DNA from: Prevotella bivia DSM 20514
Lineage (GTDB): Bacteria > Bacteroidota > Bacteroidia > Bacteroidales > Bacteroidaceae
Direction of reading: 5' to 3'
Assembly (NCBI RefSeq): GCF_000262545.1
Contig: NZ_JH660659.1
Location: 129,240 to 193,239 of the forward strand
Length of the DNA: 64,000 nucleotides
Both the position numbers and the translations under genes were made by a program. Positions 9,252 through 18,371 of this stretch are shown here, in pieces; the first letter of the stretch is position 1, and every line of letters starts with the position of its first letter. The notes beneath the pieces were generated by a model. That model was not told where the DNA came from and did no database searches. It saw only the letters and a program-made list of their open reading frames with translations.

Positions 9252-10523
9252 ATGTCAGAAGAAACAAAACATATTAGTATTTCCGATTATAATTATCTGC
9301 TGCCTGATGAACGTATCGCTAAGTTCCCTTTGGCAAAGCGTGATAATAGCAAATTGTTACTATATAAACATGGAGACGTTGTAGAAGATATTTTCTACAA
9401 TTTGCCTAAATATTTACCTAAAGGTGGATTAATGGTTTTTAATAACACGAAGGTTATTCAGGCACGTATCCATTTTCGTAAAGAGACAGGTGCGCTAATA
9501 GAGGTCTTTTTGCTTGAGCCTACAGCTCCAACGGATTATGAGTTGATGTTTCAGACTACTCATACTTGTTCTTGGCTTTGTATGGTGGGCAATTTAAAGA
9601 AATGGAAAGACGGAGTATTAAAGCGTGAGTTTGAGATTAAAGGACATAAACTCACACTTATAGCTTCTCTCAATCGTGATAAAACAGCTAATACTCCCGG
9701 TGGAACGAATCATTGGATAGACTTTTCATGGGATAATGCTAATGTATCGTTTGCTGAAATACTTGAAATGGTTGGAGAACTCCCAATACCACCATATCTT
9801 AATCGTGAAACTGAAGAAAGTGATAAAGAAACTTACCAAACCGTATATTCAAAAATAAAAGGATCGGTTGCTGCTCCAACGGCAGGACTTCATTTTACCC
9901 CAGAGGTGTTACAAGCTCTTGACGCTAGCGGAATTGTACGCGATGAGCTTACACTCCATGTAGGTGCAGGTACTTTTAAGCCCGTTAAGAGCGAAGAGAT
10001 AGAAGGACATAATATGCACACAGAGTATGTTGTGGTACATCGTCATACTTTAGAGAATTTGCTTGCGCATGATTGTTCAGCCATTGCTGTGGGTACTACT
10101 AGTGTTCGAACATTAGAGAGTTTATATTATATGGGGGTTCATCTTGCAATAAATCCTGATGCTACAGAAGCAGAGTTGCATGTTAATCAGTGGGAACCTT
10201 ACGACTTAGAACATAATGAAGCAGGATTGGTAATAATAAATGGTAAGGTTATAACTGTTGCAAGTGCTATTGAGAATATCCTTAATTATTTAAAGAAGGA
10301 TAATCTGCAAGCACTCCATTCAAGCACACAAATCATCATTGCTCCTGGGTTTACCTATAAAATAGTAAAAGCTCTTGTAACCAACTTCCACCAACCACAG
10401 TCTACACTCCTTTTGTTGGTTAGTGCTTTTGTGAAAGGCGATTGGCGAAAGATATATGATTACGCTCTTAGCCATGATTTCCGTTTTTTAAGTTATGGCG
10501 ATTCTTCTTTATTGATTCCTTAG
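9252..10523 (+). CDS. queA: QueA: S-adenosylmethionine:tRNA ribosyltransferase-isomerase
   Basis: Transfers and isomerises the ribosyl group of SAM onto preQ1 at tRNA position 34, making epoxyqueuosine. Family signatures are present: an N-terminal segment ending in RDNSKLL, the FNNTKV motif, the SVAAPTAGLHF motif and a C-terminal NFHQPQSTLLLLV segment. At 423 residues it is longer than the roughly 350 of proteobacterial QueA, with extra length in the first half, as seen in other Bacteroidetes. It lies between the PAP2 gene and a DUF2027 gene on the same strand. No other queuosine gene is in this window. Confidence 0.94.
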   Translation: MSEETKHISISDYNYLLPDERIAKFPLAKRDNSKLLLYKHGDVVEDIFYNLPKYLPKGGLMVFNNTKVIQARIHFRKETGALIEVFLLEPTAPTDYELMFQTTHTCSWLCMVGNLKKWKDGVLKREFEIKGHKLTLIASLNRDKTANTPGGTNHWIDFSWDNANVSFAEILEMVGELPIPPYLNRETEESDKETYQTVYSKIKGSVAAPTAGLHFTPEVLQALDASGIVRDELTLHVGAGTFKPVKSEEIEGHNMHTEYVVVHRHTLENLLAHDCSAIAVGTTSVRTLESLYYMGVHLAINPDATEAELHVNQWEPYDLEHNEAGLVIINGKVITVASAIENILNYLKKDNLQALHSSTQIIIAPGFTYKIVKALVTNFHQPQSTLLLLVSAFVKGDWRKIYDYALSHDFRFLSYGDSSLLIP

Positions 10524-10556
10524 ATTAGGAAGTAAACATTTTAAACAAATTGAAAG

Positions 10557-11783
10557 ATGAAAAAAGGTGATAAAGTAAGATTTCTCAATGAAAATGGAGG
10601 TGGTATTATAGCTGGCTTCCAAGGAAAAAATATAGTATTGGTAGAGGACGAAGATGGCTTTCAAATTCCAACCCCTGCAACAGAAGTTGTTATTATTGAA
10701 GATGCTAATGCTGATGCAAAGGCGTTGAGTAAGATAGAGGAAAAAGCTCGTGAAATAGAAACCGACGAGTTAAAGAAAAGTGTTAAGCAACGCCTTGCAG
10801 ATAATGAAGACGATGAGTTAGAAAACTGGCGTGATATAGATGTTGAGGTGAAACCATACGAAGATCCCTCAATAGGCTTCGAACTTCCTGCGCAAGAACG
10901 TATAGGGGGTAATAAGCTTTCTGTATATATTGCTTATGTACCAATAGATGAAAACCAACTATCCACAACCCGTTTTGAAGCTTATCTTGTTAATGATTCC
11001 AATTACTATATTAGCTTTGCTTATCAAACAGCAGATGAGGACGATCAATGGACTTTGCGCACTCATGGAGAGGTGGAGCCTAATATGAAACTTAAATTGG
11101 AGGAATTTGGAAGAGATGATTTGAACAACTTATTGAAAGGAGATGTGCAATTCTTTGCATATAAGATAGATAAGCCATTTTCAATAAAGTCAGTATATGA
11201 TGTTCAGGTAAAGCTTGATGCGGTAAAATTTTATAAGCAAAATGCTTTTCGAGATAATATGTTTTTTGAAAAACCAGCAATTCTCTATACGCTTGTATTA
11301 GATGATAAGCAAGGGCATACTTCTAATGTGGAGCCAAAAAAAATGAGCTTGGAAGTGGAAATAGAGAAAACTCAGAAGCAGCAACCTGCTCGTGTACAAG
11401 AAACAATAGCAAAAGAAAAATTAGCAACTCTTCAGAAACATTTTACAGAAGCTACACCTATAGCACCAACAACAAAAATGTCAAAGAAAGTAATGCGTGA
11501 GGATAAGATTATCATAGATCTGCATGCTAATACTCTTTTAGAAACAACGCAAGGTATGTCTTCTGCCAATATTTTAGAATACCAGCTAGAGGTTTTCCGA
11601 AAAACGTTAGACGAATATAAGGGTACAAAGGGGCAAAAGGTTATTTTTATACATGGAAAGGGTGAGGGTGTATTGCGTCAGGCTTTACTTCATGAACTAA
11701 ACTATCGCTATAAACACTACTCTTACCAAGATGCATCTTTTCGTGAGTATGGCTATGGAGCCACGCAGGTAACAATAAAGTAA
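10557..11783 (+). CDS. DUF2027 / Smr-domain protein
   Basis: A 408-residue cytoplasmic protein. The N-terminus (1-45) is an SH3-like barrel (GDKVRFLNENGGGII), followed by an acidic linker, the central DUF2027 beta-rich region (about 95-290), a linker and a C-terminal Smr domain (about 320-408) with the DLHANTL and HGKGEGVLR motifs. Smr domains, also found at the C-terminus of MutS2, are nucleases or nucleic-acid-binding modules. The combination is typical of Bacteroidetes. The specific role (ribosome rescue or DNA maintenance) is unknown. Confidence 0.88.
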   Translation: MKKGDKVRFLNENGGGIIAGFQGKNIVLVEDEDGFQIPTPATEVVIIEDANADAKALSKIEEKAREIETDELKKSVKQRLADNEDDELENWRDIDVEVKPYEDPSIGFELPAQERIGGNKLSVYIAYVPIDENQLSTTRFEAYLVNDSNYYISFAYQTADEDDQWTLRTHGEVEPNMKLKLEEFGRDDLNNLLKGDVQFFAYKIDKPFSIKSVYDVQVKLDAVKFYKQNAFRDNMFFEKPAILYTLVLDDKQGHTSNVEPKKMSLEVEIEKTQKQQPARVQETIAKEKLATLQKHFTEATPIAPTTKMSKKVMREDKIIIDLHANTLLETTQGMSSANILEYQLEVFRKTLDEYKGTKGQKVIFIHGKGEGVLRQALLHELNYRYKHYSYQDASFREYGYGATQVTIK

Positions 11784-11818
11784 TAACACTGATTTTTATC
11801 TTAATAACTGAAAATTTG

Positions 11819-13786
11819 ATGAAATACGGATTTATAAAAGTAGCAGCAGCAATACCTTCTGTAAAGGTAGCTGACACACAGTACAATCTTGCGGAAATAG
11901 AGAAACAGGTAATCATAGCTGAGGGTGAAGGAGTGGAAATCATTGTGTTTCCTGAATTGTCGCTAACAGGCTATTCGTGTCAAGACTTGTTTCATCAACA
12001 AATTTTATTAGATAATATAGAAACCTCTGTTATACAATTGCTCGATTTTACCCGACAGCTAGATATTACAGTTATAGTAGGTGCACCTATTTGTGCCGAT
12101 TCTGTTTTGCTTAATTGCGCTTTGGTTATTCAGCATGGTAAGTTGATCGGAATAGTTCCTAAAACTTATTTGCCTAACTATGGTGAATTTTACGAAAAAC
12201 GCTGGTTTGCTTCTTCGCAAGATCTTCAATTTCAAAGTATTTATTATGTAGGCGAAAAGATAACAATTTCTTCAGATATACAGCTGTTTACAACCTCACA
12301 AGGTGTAAAGTTTGGTATTGAAATATGTGAAGATCTATGGGCTCCAATTCCTCCTAGCAACCAATTAACATTGGCAGGGGCTGAACTCATTTTTAATCTT
12401 TCGGCAAGCGATGATCTCATAGGAAAGCATAATTATCTAAAATCGTTGGTAGCACAGCAGAGTGCTAGAACCATTTCTGGATATATTTATAGTGGGTGCG
12501 GATTTGGTGAAAGTACTCAAGATGTCGTTTATGGAGGCAATGGATTTATCTATGAGAATGGTCAATTGCTAGCAGAGGCTAAACGTTTTGAAATAGAAAG
12601 TCAATTAATTATATCTGAAGTTGATATAGAGAAACTGCGTACAGAACGTCGTTCAAATACTACTTTCGTCAATGCGCAACGTCCATCGGTTATGCAACGA
12701 CTTAGAGCCAATAATCAGTTGCCTCTACAAAATATTACAGCGTGCATACCTGCATCTATCCAACGTGATTTTGTGCTTACACGACTGGTGGATAAATATC
12801 CTTTTATTCCAAAGGGAGACAAACTGCGTGAACATTGCGAAGAAATATTGAACATTCAGGTTTGTGGTTTAGCAAAGCGTTTATCACACATCAATTGCAA
12901 AACAGTTGTTATAGGTGTGAGTGGTGGGCTAGATTCTACTTTAGCACTTCTCGTTGCAACACAAACATTCGACAAGTTAGGATACGATCGTAGAGGAATT
13001 ATTGGCATTACAATGCCAGGCTTTGGTACTACTGACCGTACTTATAATAATGCGATTACATTAATGCAAAACCTAGGTATCACTATACGTGAAATTAGCA
13101 TTGCAGCCTCAGTAAAGCAACACTTTACAGATATAGAACATAATATAGACGTGCATGATATAACTTATGAAAATTCACAAGCCCGTGAGCGTACGCAGAT
13201 ATTGATGGATATAAGTAATCAAGTTGGTGGTATTGTTATTGGTACAGGCGATTTGAGCGAGCTAGCTCTTGGCTGGTGTACTTATAATGGTGATCACATG
13301 AGTATGTATGCTGTTAATGTGGGTATTCCAAAGACTTTAATAAAACACTTAGTTTCTTATGTAGCTGAAAATGGAGTAGAGGATTCTATAAAACTTACAC
13401 TTGAAGATATTGTTAATACTCCTATTTCACCAGAGCTTACGCCTGCTGATGAAAACGGAGAGATTGTCCAAAAGACAGAAGACCTTGTAGGTCCTTACGA
13501 ATTGCATGATTTCTTTCTTTATTATGTACTACGCTTTGGTTTCCGTCCAAAGAAAATATTCTGGCTTGCACAGCAAGCCTTTAAGGAAGAATATGCCGAT
13601 GGTATTATTTTACATTGGCTTCGCATCTTCTATAAGCGTTTCTTCTCACAGCAGTTTAAACGCTCTTGTTTGCCTGATGGTCCAAAGGTTGGTAGTGTAA
13701 GTCTCTCGCCTCGTGGAGATTGGCGTATGCCTTCTGATGCGATGACAACTGATTGGATAAAAGATCTTGAAGATATACAATGCTAA
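11819..13786 (+). CDS. nadE: NadE: glutamine-dependent NAD+ synthetase
   Basis: Amidates deamido-NAD+ to NAD+ using glutamine. The 655-residue protein has an N-terminal nitrilase-fold glutaminase (about 1-280, with VFPELSLTGY, KTYLPNYGEF and the catalytic Cys in EICEDLW) and a C-terminal synthetase with the ATP pyrophosphatase loop SGGLDST near residue 370. ATG 11819 is chosen over the adjacent in-frame TTG at 11816 because ATG is the normal start and nothing favours the TTG. A perfect hairpin follows the stop. Confidence 0.95.
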   Translation: MKYGFIKVAAAIPSVKVADTQYNLAEIEKQVIIAEGEGVEIIVFPELSLTGYSCQDLFHQQILLDNIETSVIQLLDFTRQLDITVIVGAPICADSVLLNCALVIQHGKLIGIVPKTYLPNYGEFYEKRWFASSQDLQFQSIYYVGEKITISSDIQLFTTSQGVKFGIEICEDLWAPIPPSNQLTLAGAELIFNLSASDDLIGKHNYLKSLVAQQSARTISGYIYSGCGFGESTQDVVYGGNGFIYENGQLLAEAKRFEIESQLIISEVDIEKLRTERRSNTTFVNAQRPSVMQRLRANNQLPLQNITACIPASIQRDFVLTRLVDKYPFIPKGDKLREHCEEILNIQVCGLAKRLSHINCKTVVIGVSGGLDSTLALLVATQTFDKLGYDRRGIIGITMPGFGTTDRTYNNAITLMQNLGITIREISIAASVKQHFTDIEHNIDVHDITYENSQARERTQILMDISNQVGGIVIGTGDLSELALGWCTYNGDHMSMYAVNVGIPKTLIKHLVSYVAENGVEDSIKLTLEDIVNTPISPELTPADENGEIVQKTEDLVGPYELHDFFLYYVLRFGFRPKKIFWLAQQAFKEEYADGIILHWLRIFYKRFFSQQFKRSCLPDGPKVGSVSLSPRGDWRMPSDAMTTDWIKDLEDIQC

Positions 13787-13827
13787 TAAAACTATCTTTG
13801 AGTAAATCTAGGTATTAACTATTAAAC

Positions 13828-13870
13828 GATAAAAGCTTACCTCCTTACAGTAAAAAGGTAAGCTTTTATC
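13828..13870 (+). terminator. Hairpin downstream of nadE
   Basis: Perfect 15-bp inverted repeat GATAAAAGCTTACCT (13828-13842) and AGGTAAGCTTTTATC (13856-13870) with a 13-base loop. The T-tract is short, but the position between convergent genes suits a terminator that could work in both directions. Confidence 0.7.
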
Positions 13871-13920
13871 TATGAAAAGGTATTCTTTTGCAGTGAAAAA
13901 TAATTTATTTTTCTAGTGCA

Positions 13921-13953
13921 TTTAATTTATTTTTAAAACAAAAATAAATTAAA
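13921..13953. repeat. A/T-only perfect inverted repeat between convergent genes
   Basis: Arms TTTAATTTATTTTT (13921-13934) and AAAAATAAATTAAA (13940-13953) with a 5-base loop. It contains no G or C in either stem. It may be a terminator part or a protein-binding palindrome; nothing else coding lies in 13787-14047. Confidence 0.5.
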
Positions 13954-14047
13954 AATGTTTTTGAATAATGAGCTTTTGTTAGAACAAATATAAGCTTTAA
14001 CAGCAAAAAGACAGTGTTTTAGTCCTTAAATGCTGCTCTTTTTTTGT

Positions 14048-15361
14048 TTAGTTCCAAGTTACTTTATTTATCCTACCTAATTTAATAGTTGCCTTTACTA
14101 TATAGTTTTTTGCCACTTTACCACCTTTGCGGTTAATAATAAGTTTAGCAGGCATTTTTATCTGTATAGTACTATCAGTACCTACAGTGGAAACTATTTC
14201 GTCTGAACTTCCCAAATGCCAATTGATAGTTTTTACATCTGCTTGATAAAGCTTATCGTTCATATACCTTATAATATCTTGAGCGGTAGCTCCCGATGCC
14301 CCAAGGAAATTAAGTTGGCTAGCTACTGCTCCTGTAATTTTGTCCTTGCTACGCGTATTCATGCCTACAAGTAATTGTCGTACACATGCAATAGCTTTTG
14401 CTTGTTCGTCTTTTGATGCAGGTTTTACAAGTATCGTTTTTAGTTTCTCTTCGGCTTCATGTTTGTGGATACCATTTGGATGATTGGTAAGATAATCTAA
14501 ATAGGCTTTTTCTGTATTTGAAACTATTGTTTTTTGCCAATCTAGTTCATCAAGCTTTACCATTATCTCTTTCTTATGAGGAGTGTTTGGGTGTGCAGCT
14601 AAATATTGCTGATAGGTTTCGCGTGTATTTATCTTGATAATATTATTCCAATTATCTGTGTCAATAGAAGAACTATTCTTGCTCAATAGGGTAGAAATCA
14701 TTTTTCTATGATTGATAGGTGCTTCAGGAAAGTTTTCAAGATACTGATTTAAAAGCGTAAGGTCATTACTCTTTAGGGCTAGTTCATATTCTTGAGCTTC
14801 AGTGTTTGGTTTTGTCTTTTTATAAATGAAAAGAAAAATAATACCAGCAAGAATTGCTATTGCTATAGCTATAATTAGGGACTTGTGGCTGCGTCTATTT
14901 GGAATACCTTTTACATCTTCAGTAGAAAAAGAATCTTCTACTTTAGAGTAGTCGCTCTCTATTGTTTGTGCAGGGGTAGGGGCTGTGGAAAGGGCTAATC
15001 GTTCTTCTTGTCCTTCTGCTTCAGAGATGTTTAAAAGAGTTGTTGCGATGACTTCCGATGTGGCTTGTCTTTCATTGATACTATTCTCTGTATCCCTTAT
15101 TATGACATCTTGATTATCTTTTGTGTCTATTGTTATATTAGCTTCGCTTATAACCTCTTCCTTACTTATGGTTATGTTAGGGTGGGAGATCGTTTGTGGT
15201 GCTACATAATGGCAGTTAGGACACATACCATCTTCTTTAAGGTAAAGCTCTCCACAATTAGAACATTTAATAATGTGACCAGCAATCTCAACACCGCAAC
15301 TTGGGCATATAGGTGCCTTATCGCTAACTTGATGACCGCATTCAGGACATTTAATTATCAT
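14048..15361 (-). CDS. Double zinc-ribbon membrane protein
   Basis: A 437-residue protein. Two treble-clef zinc ribbons are at the N-terminus: CPECG..CPSCG (about residues 5-22) and CSNCG..CPNC (about 33-50). A low-complexity, Thr/Glu-rich linker follows, then a single transmembrane helix (about 163-182) with basic flanks. The C-terminal half is helical with repeated 'YLENFPEAP / YLAAHPNTP / YLTNHPNG' units that look like degenerate TPR-type repeats, then a beta-rich end. The function is unknown. Zinc ribbons would be cytoplasmic and the repeats periplasmic. The stop faces nadE. Confidence 0.85.
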   Translation of the reverse strand: MIIKCPECGHQVSDKAPICPSCGVEIAGHIIKCSNCGELYLKEDGMCPNCHYVAPQTISHPNITISKEEVISEANITIDTKDNQDVIIRDTENSINERQATSEVIATTLLNISEAEGQEERLALSTAPTPAQTIESDYSKVEDSFSTEDVKGIPNRRSHKSLIIAIAIAILAGIIFLFIYKKTKPNTEAQEYELALKSNDLTLLNQYLENFPEAPINHRKMISTLLSKNSSSIDTDNWNNIIKINTRETYQQYLAAHPNTPHKKEIMVKLDELDWQKTIVSNTEKAYLDYLTNHPNGIHKHEAEEKLKTILVKPASKDEQAKAIACVRQLLVGMNTRSKDKITGAVASQLNFLGASGATAQDIIRYMNDKLYQADVKTINWHLGSSDEIVSTVGTDSTIQIKMPAKLIINRKGGKVAKNYIVKATIKLGRINKVTWN

Positions 15362-15424
15362 GAGGTTTTAATGTCTGATTTGTTTATAGAAAGGATTAAT
15401 GAGTGTATGTTAATGACCGTAAAA

Positions 15425-16132
15425 CTACCGTCGACGTGGAAACCGAATTTCACGTATGCTATGCCTACCAAGAAGTCTGCTTTTATCTATATATCCGTTA
15501 ACCCCATTAATATGCCCTTTTCCTGTATATTGCCAAGCAAAAATATCTCTACCATCTTTTAGCACAGGCTCACGTCCATTGTATTGAGCAATGAAAAGCT
15601 TATATTCATCAATAGATCCAGAAAGGTAGCGATTATAAAAATTAGTATATGTATAAACTAAAGGACGTACTCCGTAAGCCTTAGTCATCAGCACAAGAAA
15701 CTTTTGTAAGCTGTCTTGTAGTGCATAAGCAGACAGCCCACCAGTAGTTTCTACATCAACCATCGGAATTAAGTCTTGATCTTGTGGACGACATTGGGTA
15801 AGGAAGTTTTGAAGTTGCACTTCTTGTGGAACTTTAGGGCGATAAAAATGGTAGGATCCTACATTCATTCCATAGCGTTGTGCCGATTCTATATTCTCTA
15901 AATAAGTTTTGTCAATATGGGAAGCTCCTTCTGAAGCCTTAAGATACACGTAATTGAGTTTATGGTTACTGTTTTGAGAAATGGTTTCCCACCATACACT
16001 TCCCTGATAATGACTCATATCAATGCCATGAATATGCCGACAAGTATCTTCGCATTGTATATATGATTGTGCTTTCAAATGACTGAAAGCGCATATTGAT
16101 ATGATAGTTAAGAAGAATAATTTAAATTTCAT
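15425..16132 (-). CDS. GH25-family lysozyme (secreted)
   Basis: A 235-residue protein with a signal peptide (residues 1-21, ending KAQ) and a glycoside hydrolase family 25 domain. GH25 enzymes cleave the beta-1,4 bond between MurNAc and GlcNAc in peptidoglycan. Visible signatures are HGIDMSHYQG with the catalytic-type Asp and MVDVETTGG with the acidic pair on the barrel rim. The C-terminus is short and basic. A -7 box (TATCTTTG) lies only a few bases upstream of the ATG, so its transcript may have almost no 5' leader. It is one of several minus-strand genes here; gaps to neighbours (63 and 108 bases) argue for separate units. Confidence 0.93.
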   Translation of the reverse strand: MKFKLFFLTIISICAFSHLKAQSYIQCEDTCRHIHGIDMSHYQGSVWWETISQNSNHKLNYVYLKASEGASHIDKTYLENIESAQRYGMNVGSYHFYRPKVPQEVQLQNFLTQCRPQDQDLIPMVDVETTGGLSAYALQDSLQKFLVLMTKAYGVRPLVYTYTNFYNRYLSGSIDEYKLFIAQYNGREPVLKDGRDIFAWQYTGKGHINGVNGYIDKSRLLGRHSIREIRFPRRR

Positions 16133-16137
16133 AATTG

Positions 16138-16145
16138 CAAAGATA
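16138..16145 (-). promoter_or_regulatory. -7 box abutting the GH25 start codon
   Basis: Minus-strand TATCTTTG fits TAnnTTTG. Only five bases separate it from the GH25 ATG (16132), so the predicted transcript start falls on or next to the ATG. No clear TTTG is found 19-21 bases upstream. Confidence 0.55.
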
Positions 16146-16240
16146 CAATATTCTGCCGATAAAATTTGGATAAAAGGCTATATATTAAGAAGTTTTTAGG
16201 GGCATTAATCTTTAGAAATTTTAAAGGAAATAGTAAAATC

Positions 16241-17089
16241 CTATTCTTCTATTTCTTTCAAACTTTTAGTGAAATTGTTAATGAAATTGCTAACTGTTTC
16301 TATTGGGAAATAATTGATATATCTAAAACTACGTCGTAAGTTTCTGCGTAATACAGCATTATTATTCCGCACAAAACCTAGAGAGTTTTGTCTAAAATGC
16401 CATTCTTGCGCTGTATCTTTTGCAAGGTCAGAGATACTTTTCATGGTTAACTTATAAGCTCTGTTTTCATATTCCTCCACAAAAGGAATTTCATCTTGGT
16501 CGAATCCAAAAACAGAAATAAGAATATTACCTTGTAGCTGTGCAATGGATTGAAAAAAAAGATAGGAAATCCACTTTTCTAATTTTAAAACATCAATTCG
16601 GTCGCCTTTACCTGAAGCTCTAAGATACTTTCCTAAACTAATAATGCCTTCTAGGCTCATGCCATGATTGAGCATTGCTTTTGAGTTGATAATGATGATT
16701 TTAAGGAGATCAATCGTTTCAACCGAAGTATCTATAGCGTGTATTTCGTTTTTGATAATATTCTGCAAGCGGTGATTAAGAATACTATTACTCAACTTTA
16801 TTTCTTTGGGTAGCTTATCAAAAGGTGAAGCAGGTATGTGTTTTGCCTTTTCTTTTATAAGTGCTACAATATCTTCTGGTAATTGTAAATTATCTCCACT
16901 AGCATATTTATTGATACCATCAATAAAGGTAGATACCACACCTTGTGCCTCAACCATCTGAATGAGCCGTTTCCATTTAAAAGAGGACATCGGCTCTATA
17001 GGAAAATGAGTGTCAAAGGCACCATATTGCAATATTTTAAAAAAATTGCGTTCAATGATTGCCATGTCTTTAAAATCTACCGCTTTCAT
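16241..17089 (-). CDS. Hypothetical protein (282 aa)
   Basis: I do not recognise this protein. It is predominantly helical and soluble, with no signal peptide or membrane helix. The N-terminal stretch (FFKILQYGAFDTH..., WKRLIQMVEAQGVVSTFIDGI) loosely resembles the start of PF14907-type nucleotidyltransferase-like proteins found in polysaccharide loci, but the catalytic Asp motifs of that family are not visible. It has a basic C-terminal end with RRNLRRSFRY. It is 57 bases downstream of the LacI-type regulator gene on the same strand, so the two may be co-transcribed. Confidence 0.7.
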   Translation of the reverse strand: MKAVDFKDMAIIERNFFKILQYGAFDTHFPIEPMSSFKWKRLIQMVEAQGVVSTFIDGINKYASGDNLQLPEDIVALIKEKAKHIPASPFDKLPKEIKLSNSILNHRLQNIIKNEIHAIDTSVETIDLLKIIIINSKAMLNHGMSLEGIISLGKYLRASGKGDRIDVLKLEKWISYLFFQSIAQLQGNILISVFGFDQDEIPFVEEYENRAYKLTMKSISDLAKDTAQEWHFRQNSLGFVRNNNAVLRRNLRRSFRYINYFPIETVSNFINNFTKSLKEIEE

Positions 17090-17146
17090 AATTTTGAATT
17101 GATTTGAGAAGAAATATACTTAGATAAAATCTTATACGGTAATATT

Positions 17147-18211
17147 TTATATCTGTGTTCTATGATAAAAATCGATATTTTCTTTTGTGAGAAATTCTAT
17201 TGGCATATAATTTACAGGTTTAACTTCCTTTTTAAGCACTATGTGTCTAAAGAGAGTTTCGATGCTTGCGAAGCCTTGTTGATAGGCGTGCTGTGCTATC
17301 AAGAAAGATACACTTCCTTTCTTTAAACATTCTACGTTCTTTAAAACCACGTCATAGCCCACTATTTGGATGTCTTTCTTATTTTTCTTTAGCAAATATT
17401 CTCCTACAAGATGGGCTTTTGAATTCAATGCAATGCAATGATGGATTTCAGGATGATTGGTGAAGAAATCGTCTAAAATATATTCGTATTGCTTTCTTTC
17501 TTCATCAAGGGGAAGATTTACTTCGTAAATATTAATATCAGGATAATTACTTTCCATATAAGCACGCAACCCCTTCTCACGATACTCTTGCTGACGCGAT
17601 GCCATTTTGCCATCTATCGTCTGCTTTACAATAGCTATAGATGTCTCAGACTGTGTAAAAAGCATAAGCATGTGAGCTGCAAAGGAGCCACTTTGGAAAG
17701 AATCTTGACCATAGAAAGATAATGGTTTGAGATCGGGTATATAGGAATCAAGTAACACGAAAGGTATTTTCTTCTCGTGAAGGACATCGGTAAACTGTCG
17801 AGTTAGCGCTAATGTATAGGGAACTACGATAACTCCATCAGGTTCTTTGGAAAGACATTTTTGGAAAGTCTCAACAAAAGATTCGGAATTAAGGCGGCTA
17901 TAATACATAATTTTTAGGCTAATATTAAAGTCTCTTCGTTGTTCCACTGCTTTTAAAGCTCCTTCTTCTATCTCATCCCAATAAGCTTCGCTAGCATGTT
18001 TTGGCAAAAGAATATAAAAAGTATAACTCTTATTGTATGCTAACGCACTAGCATAAACATTAGGCTGATAATTCATTTCTTTCAATGCTTTTTCAACCTT
18101 TTGAAGTGCATCAACAGATACATTAGGACGCTTGTGAATAACCCTATCAACAGTACCTACACTTACTCCTGCTCTTTCTGCAATATCTTTTATTCTAATT
18201 TTCTCAGTCAT
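17147..18211 (-). CDS. LacI-family transcriptional regulator
   Basis: A 354-residue regulator with an N-terminal LacI helix-turn-helix (residues 4-50, IKDIAERAGVSVGTVDRVIHKRP) and a periplasmic-binding-protein-like domain (about 65-345). Such regulators bind a palindromic operator and respond to a small ligand, usually a sugar. The ligand is not evident and no sugar operon is adjacent; the divergent neighbour is a large sensor kinase. It has a rare full Shine-Dalgarno (AAAGGAGG) nine bases before ATG and a -7 box upstream. Confidence 0.92.
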   Translation of the reverse strand: MTEKIRIKDIAERAGVSVGTVDRVIHKRPNVSVDALQKVEKALKEMNYQPNVYASALAYNKSYTFYILLPKHASEAYWDEIEEGALKAVEQRRDFNISLKIMYYSRLNSESFVETFQKCLSKEPDGVIVVPYTLALTRQFTDVLHEKKIPFVLLDSYIPDLKPLSFYGQDSFQSGSFAAHMLMLFTQSETSIAIVKQTIDGKMASRQQEYREKGLRAYMESNYPDINIYEVNLPLDEERKQYEYILDDFFTNHPEIHHCIALNSKAHLVGEYLLKKNKKDIQIVGYDVVLKNVECLKKGSVSFLIAQHAYQQGFASIETLFRHIVLKKEVKPVNYMPIEFLTKENIDFYHRTQI

Positions 18212-18220
18212 AATGTTTTT

Positions 18221-18228
18221 CCTCCTTT
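18221..18228 (-). promoter_or_regulatory. Strong Shine-Dalgarno of the LacI-family gene
   Basis: Minus-strand AAAGGAGG, nine bases upstream of ATG 18211. It is notable because most genes in this window lack any Shine-Dalgarno. Confidence 0.7.
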
Positions 18229-18239
18229 AATTATATCTG

Positions 18240-18247
18240 CAAAAGTA
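18240..18247 (-). promoter_or_regulatory. -7 box for the LacI-family gene
   Basis: Minus-strand TACTTTTG fits TAnnTTTG. The predicted start near 18235 would leave a leader of about 24 bases containing the Shine-Dalgarno. Confidence 0.6.
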
Positions 18248-18317
18248 AAAAAAAAAATAGAACTGTGCGAACACACACTGATAATAAATAGATAAAAGCG
18301 TTGATAAACTTTGACAG

Positions 18318-18351
18318 CTTGGGTATGATTGGTAATTTATTTGTATATTTG
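18318..18351 (+). promoter_or_regulatory. Promoter of the large sensor kinase gene
   Basis: TATATTTG at 18344-18351 is a perfect -7 box, with a near-consensus CTTG at 18318-18321 (22-base spacing). The ATG follows 20 bases later. Confidence 0.6.
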
Positions 18352-18371
18352 TATCGATCTAACTTCTCTAT

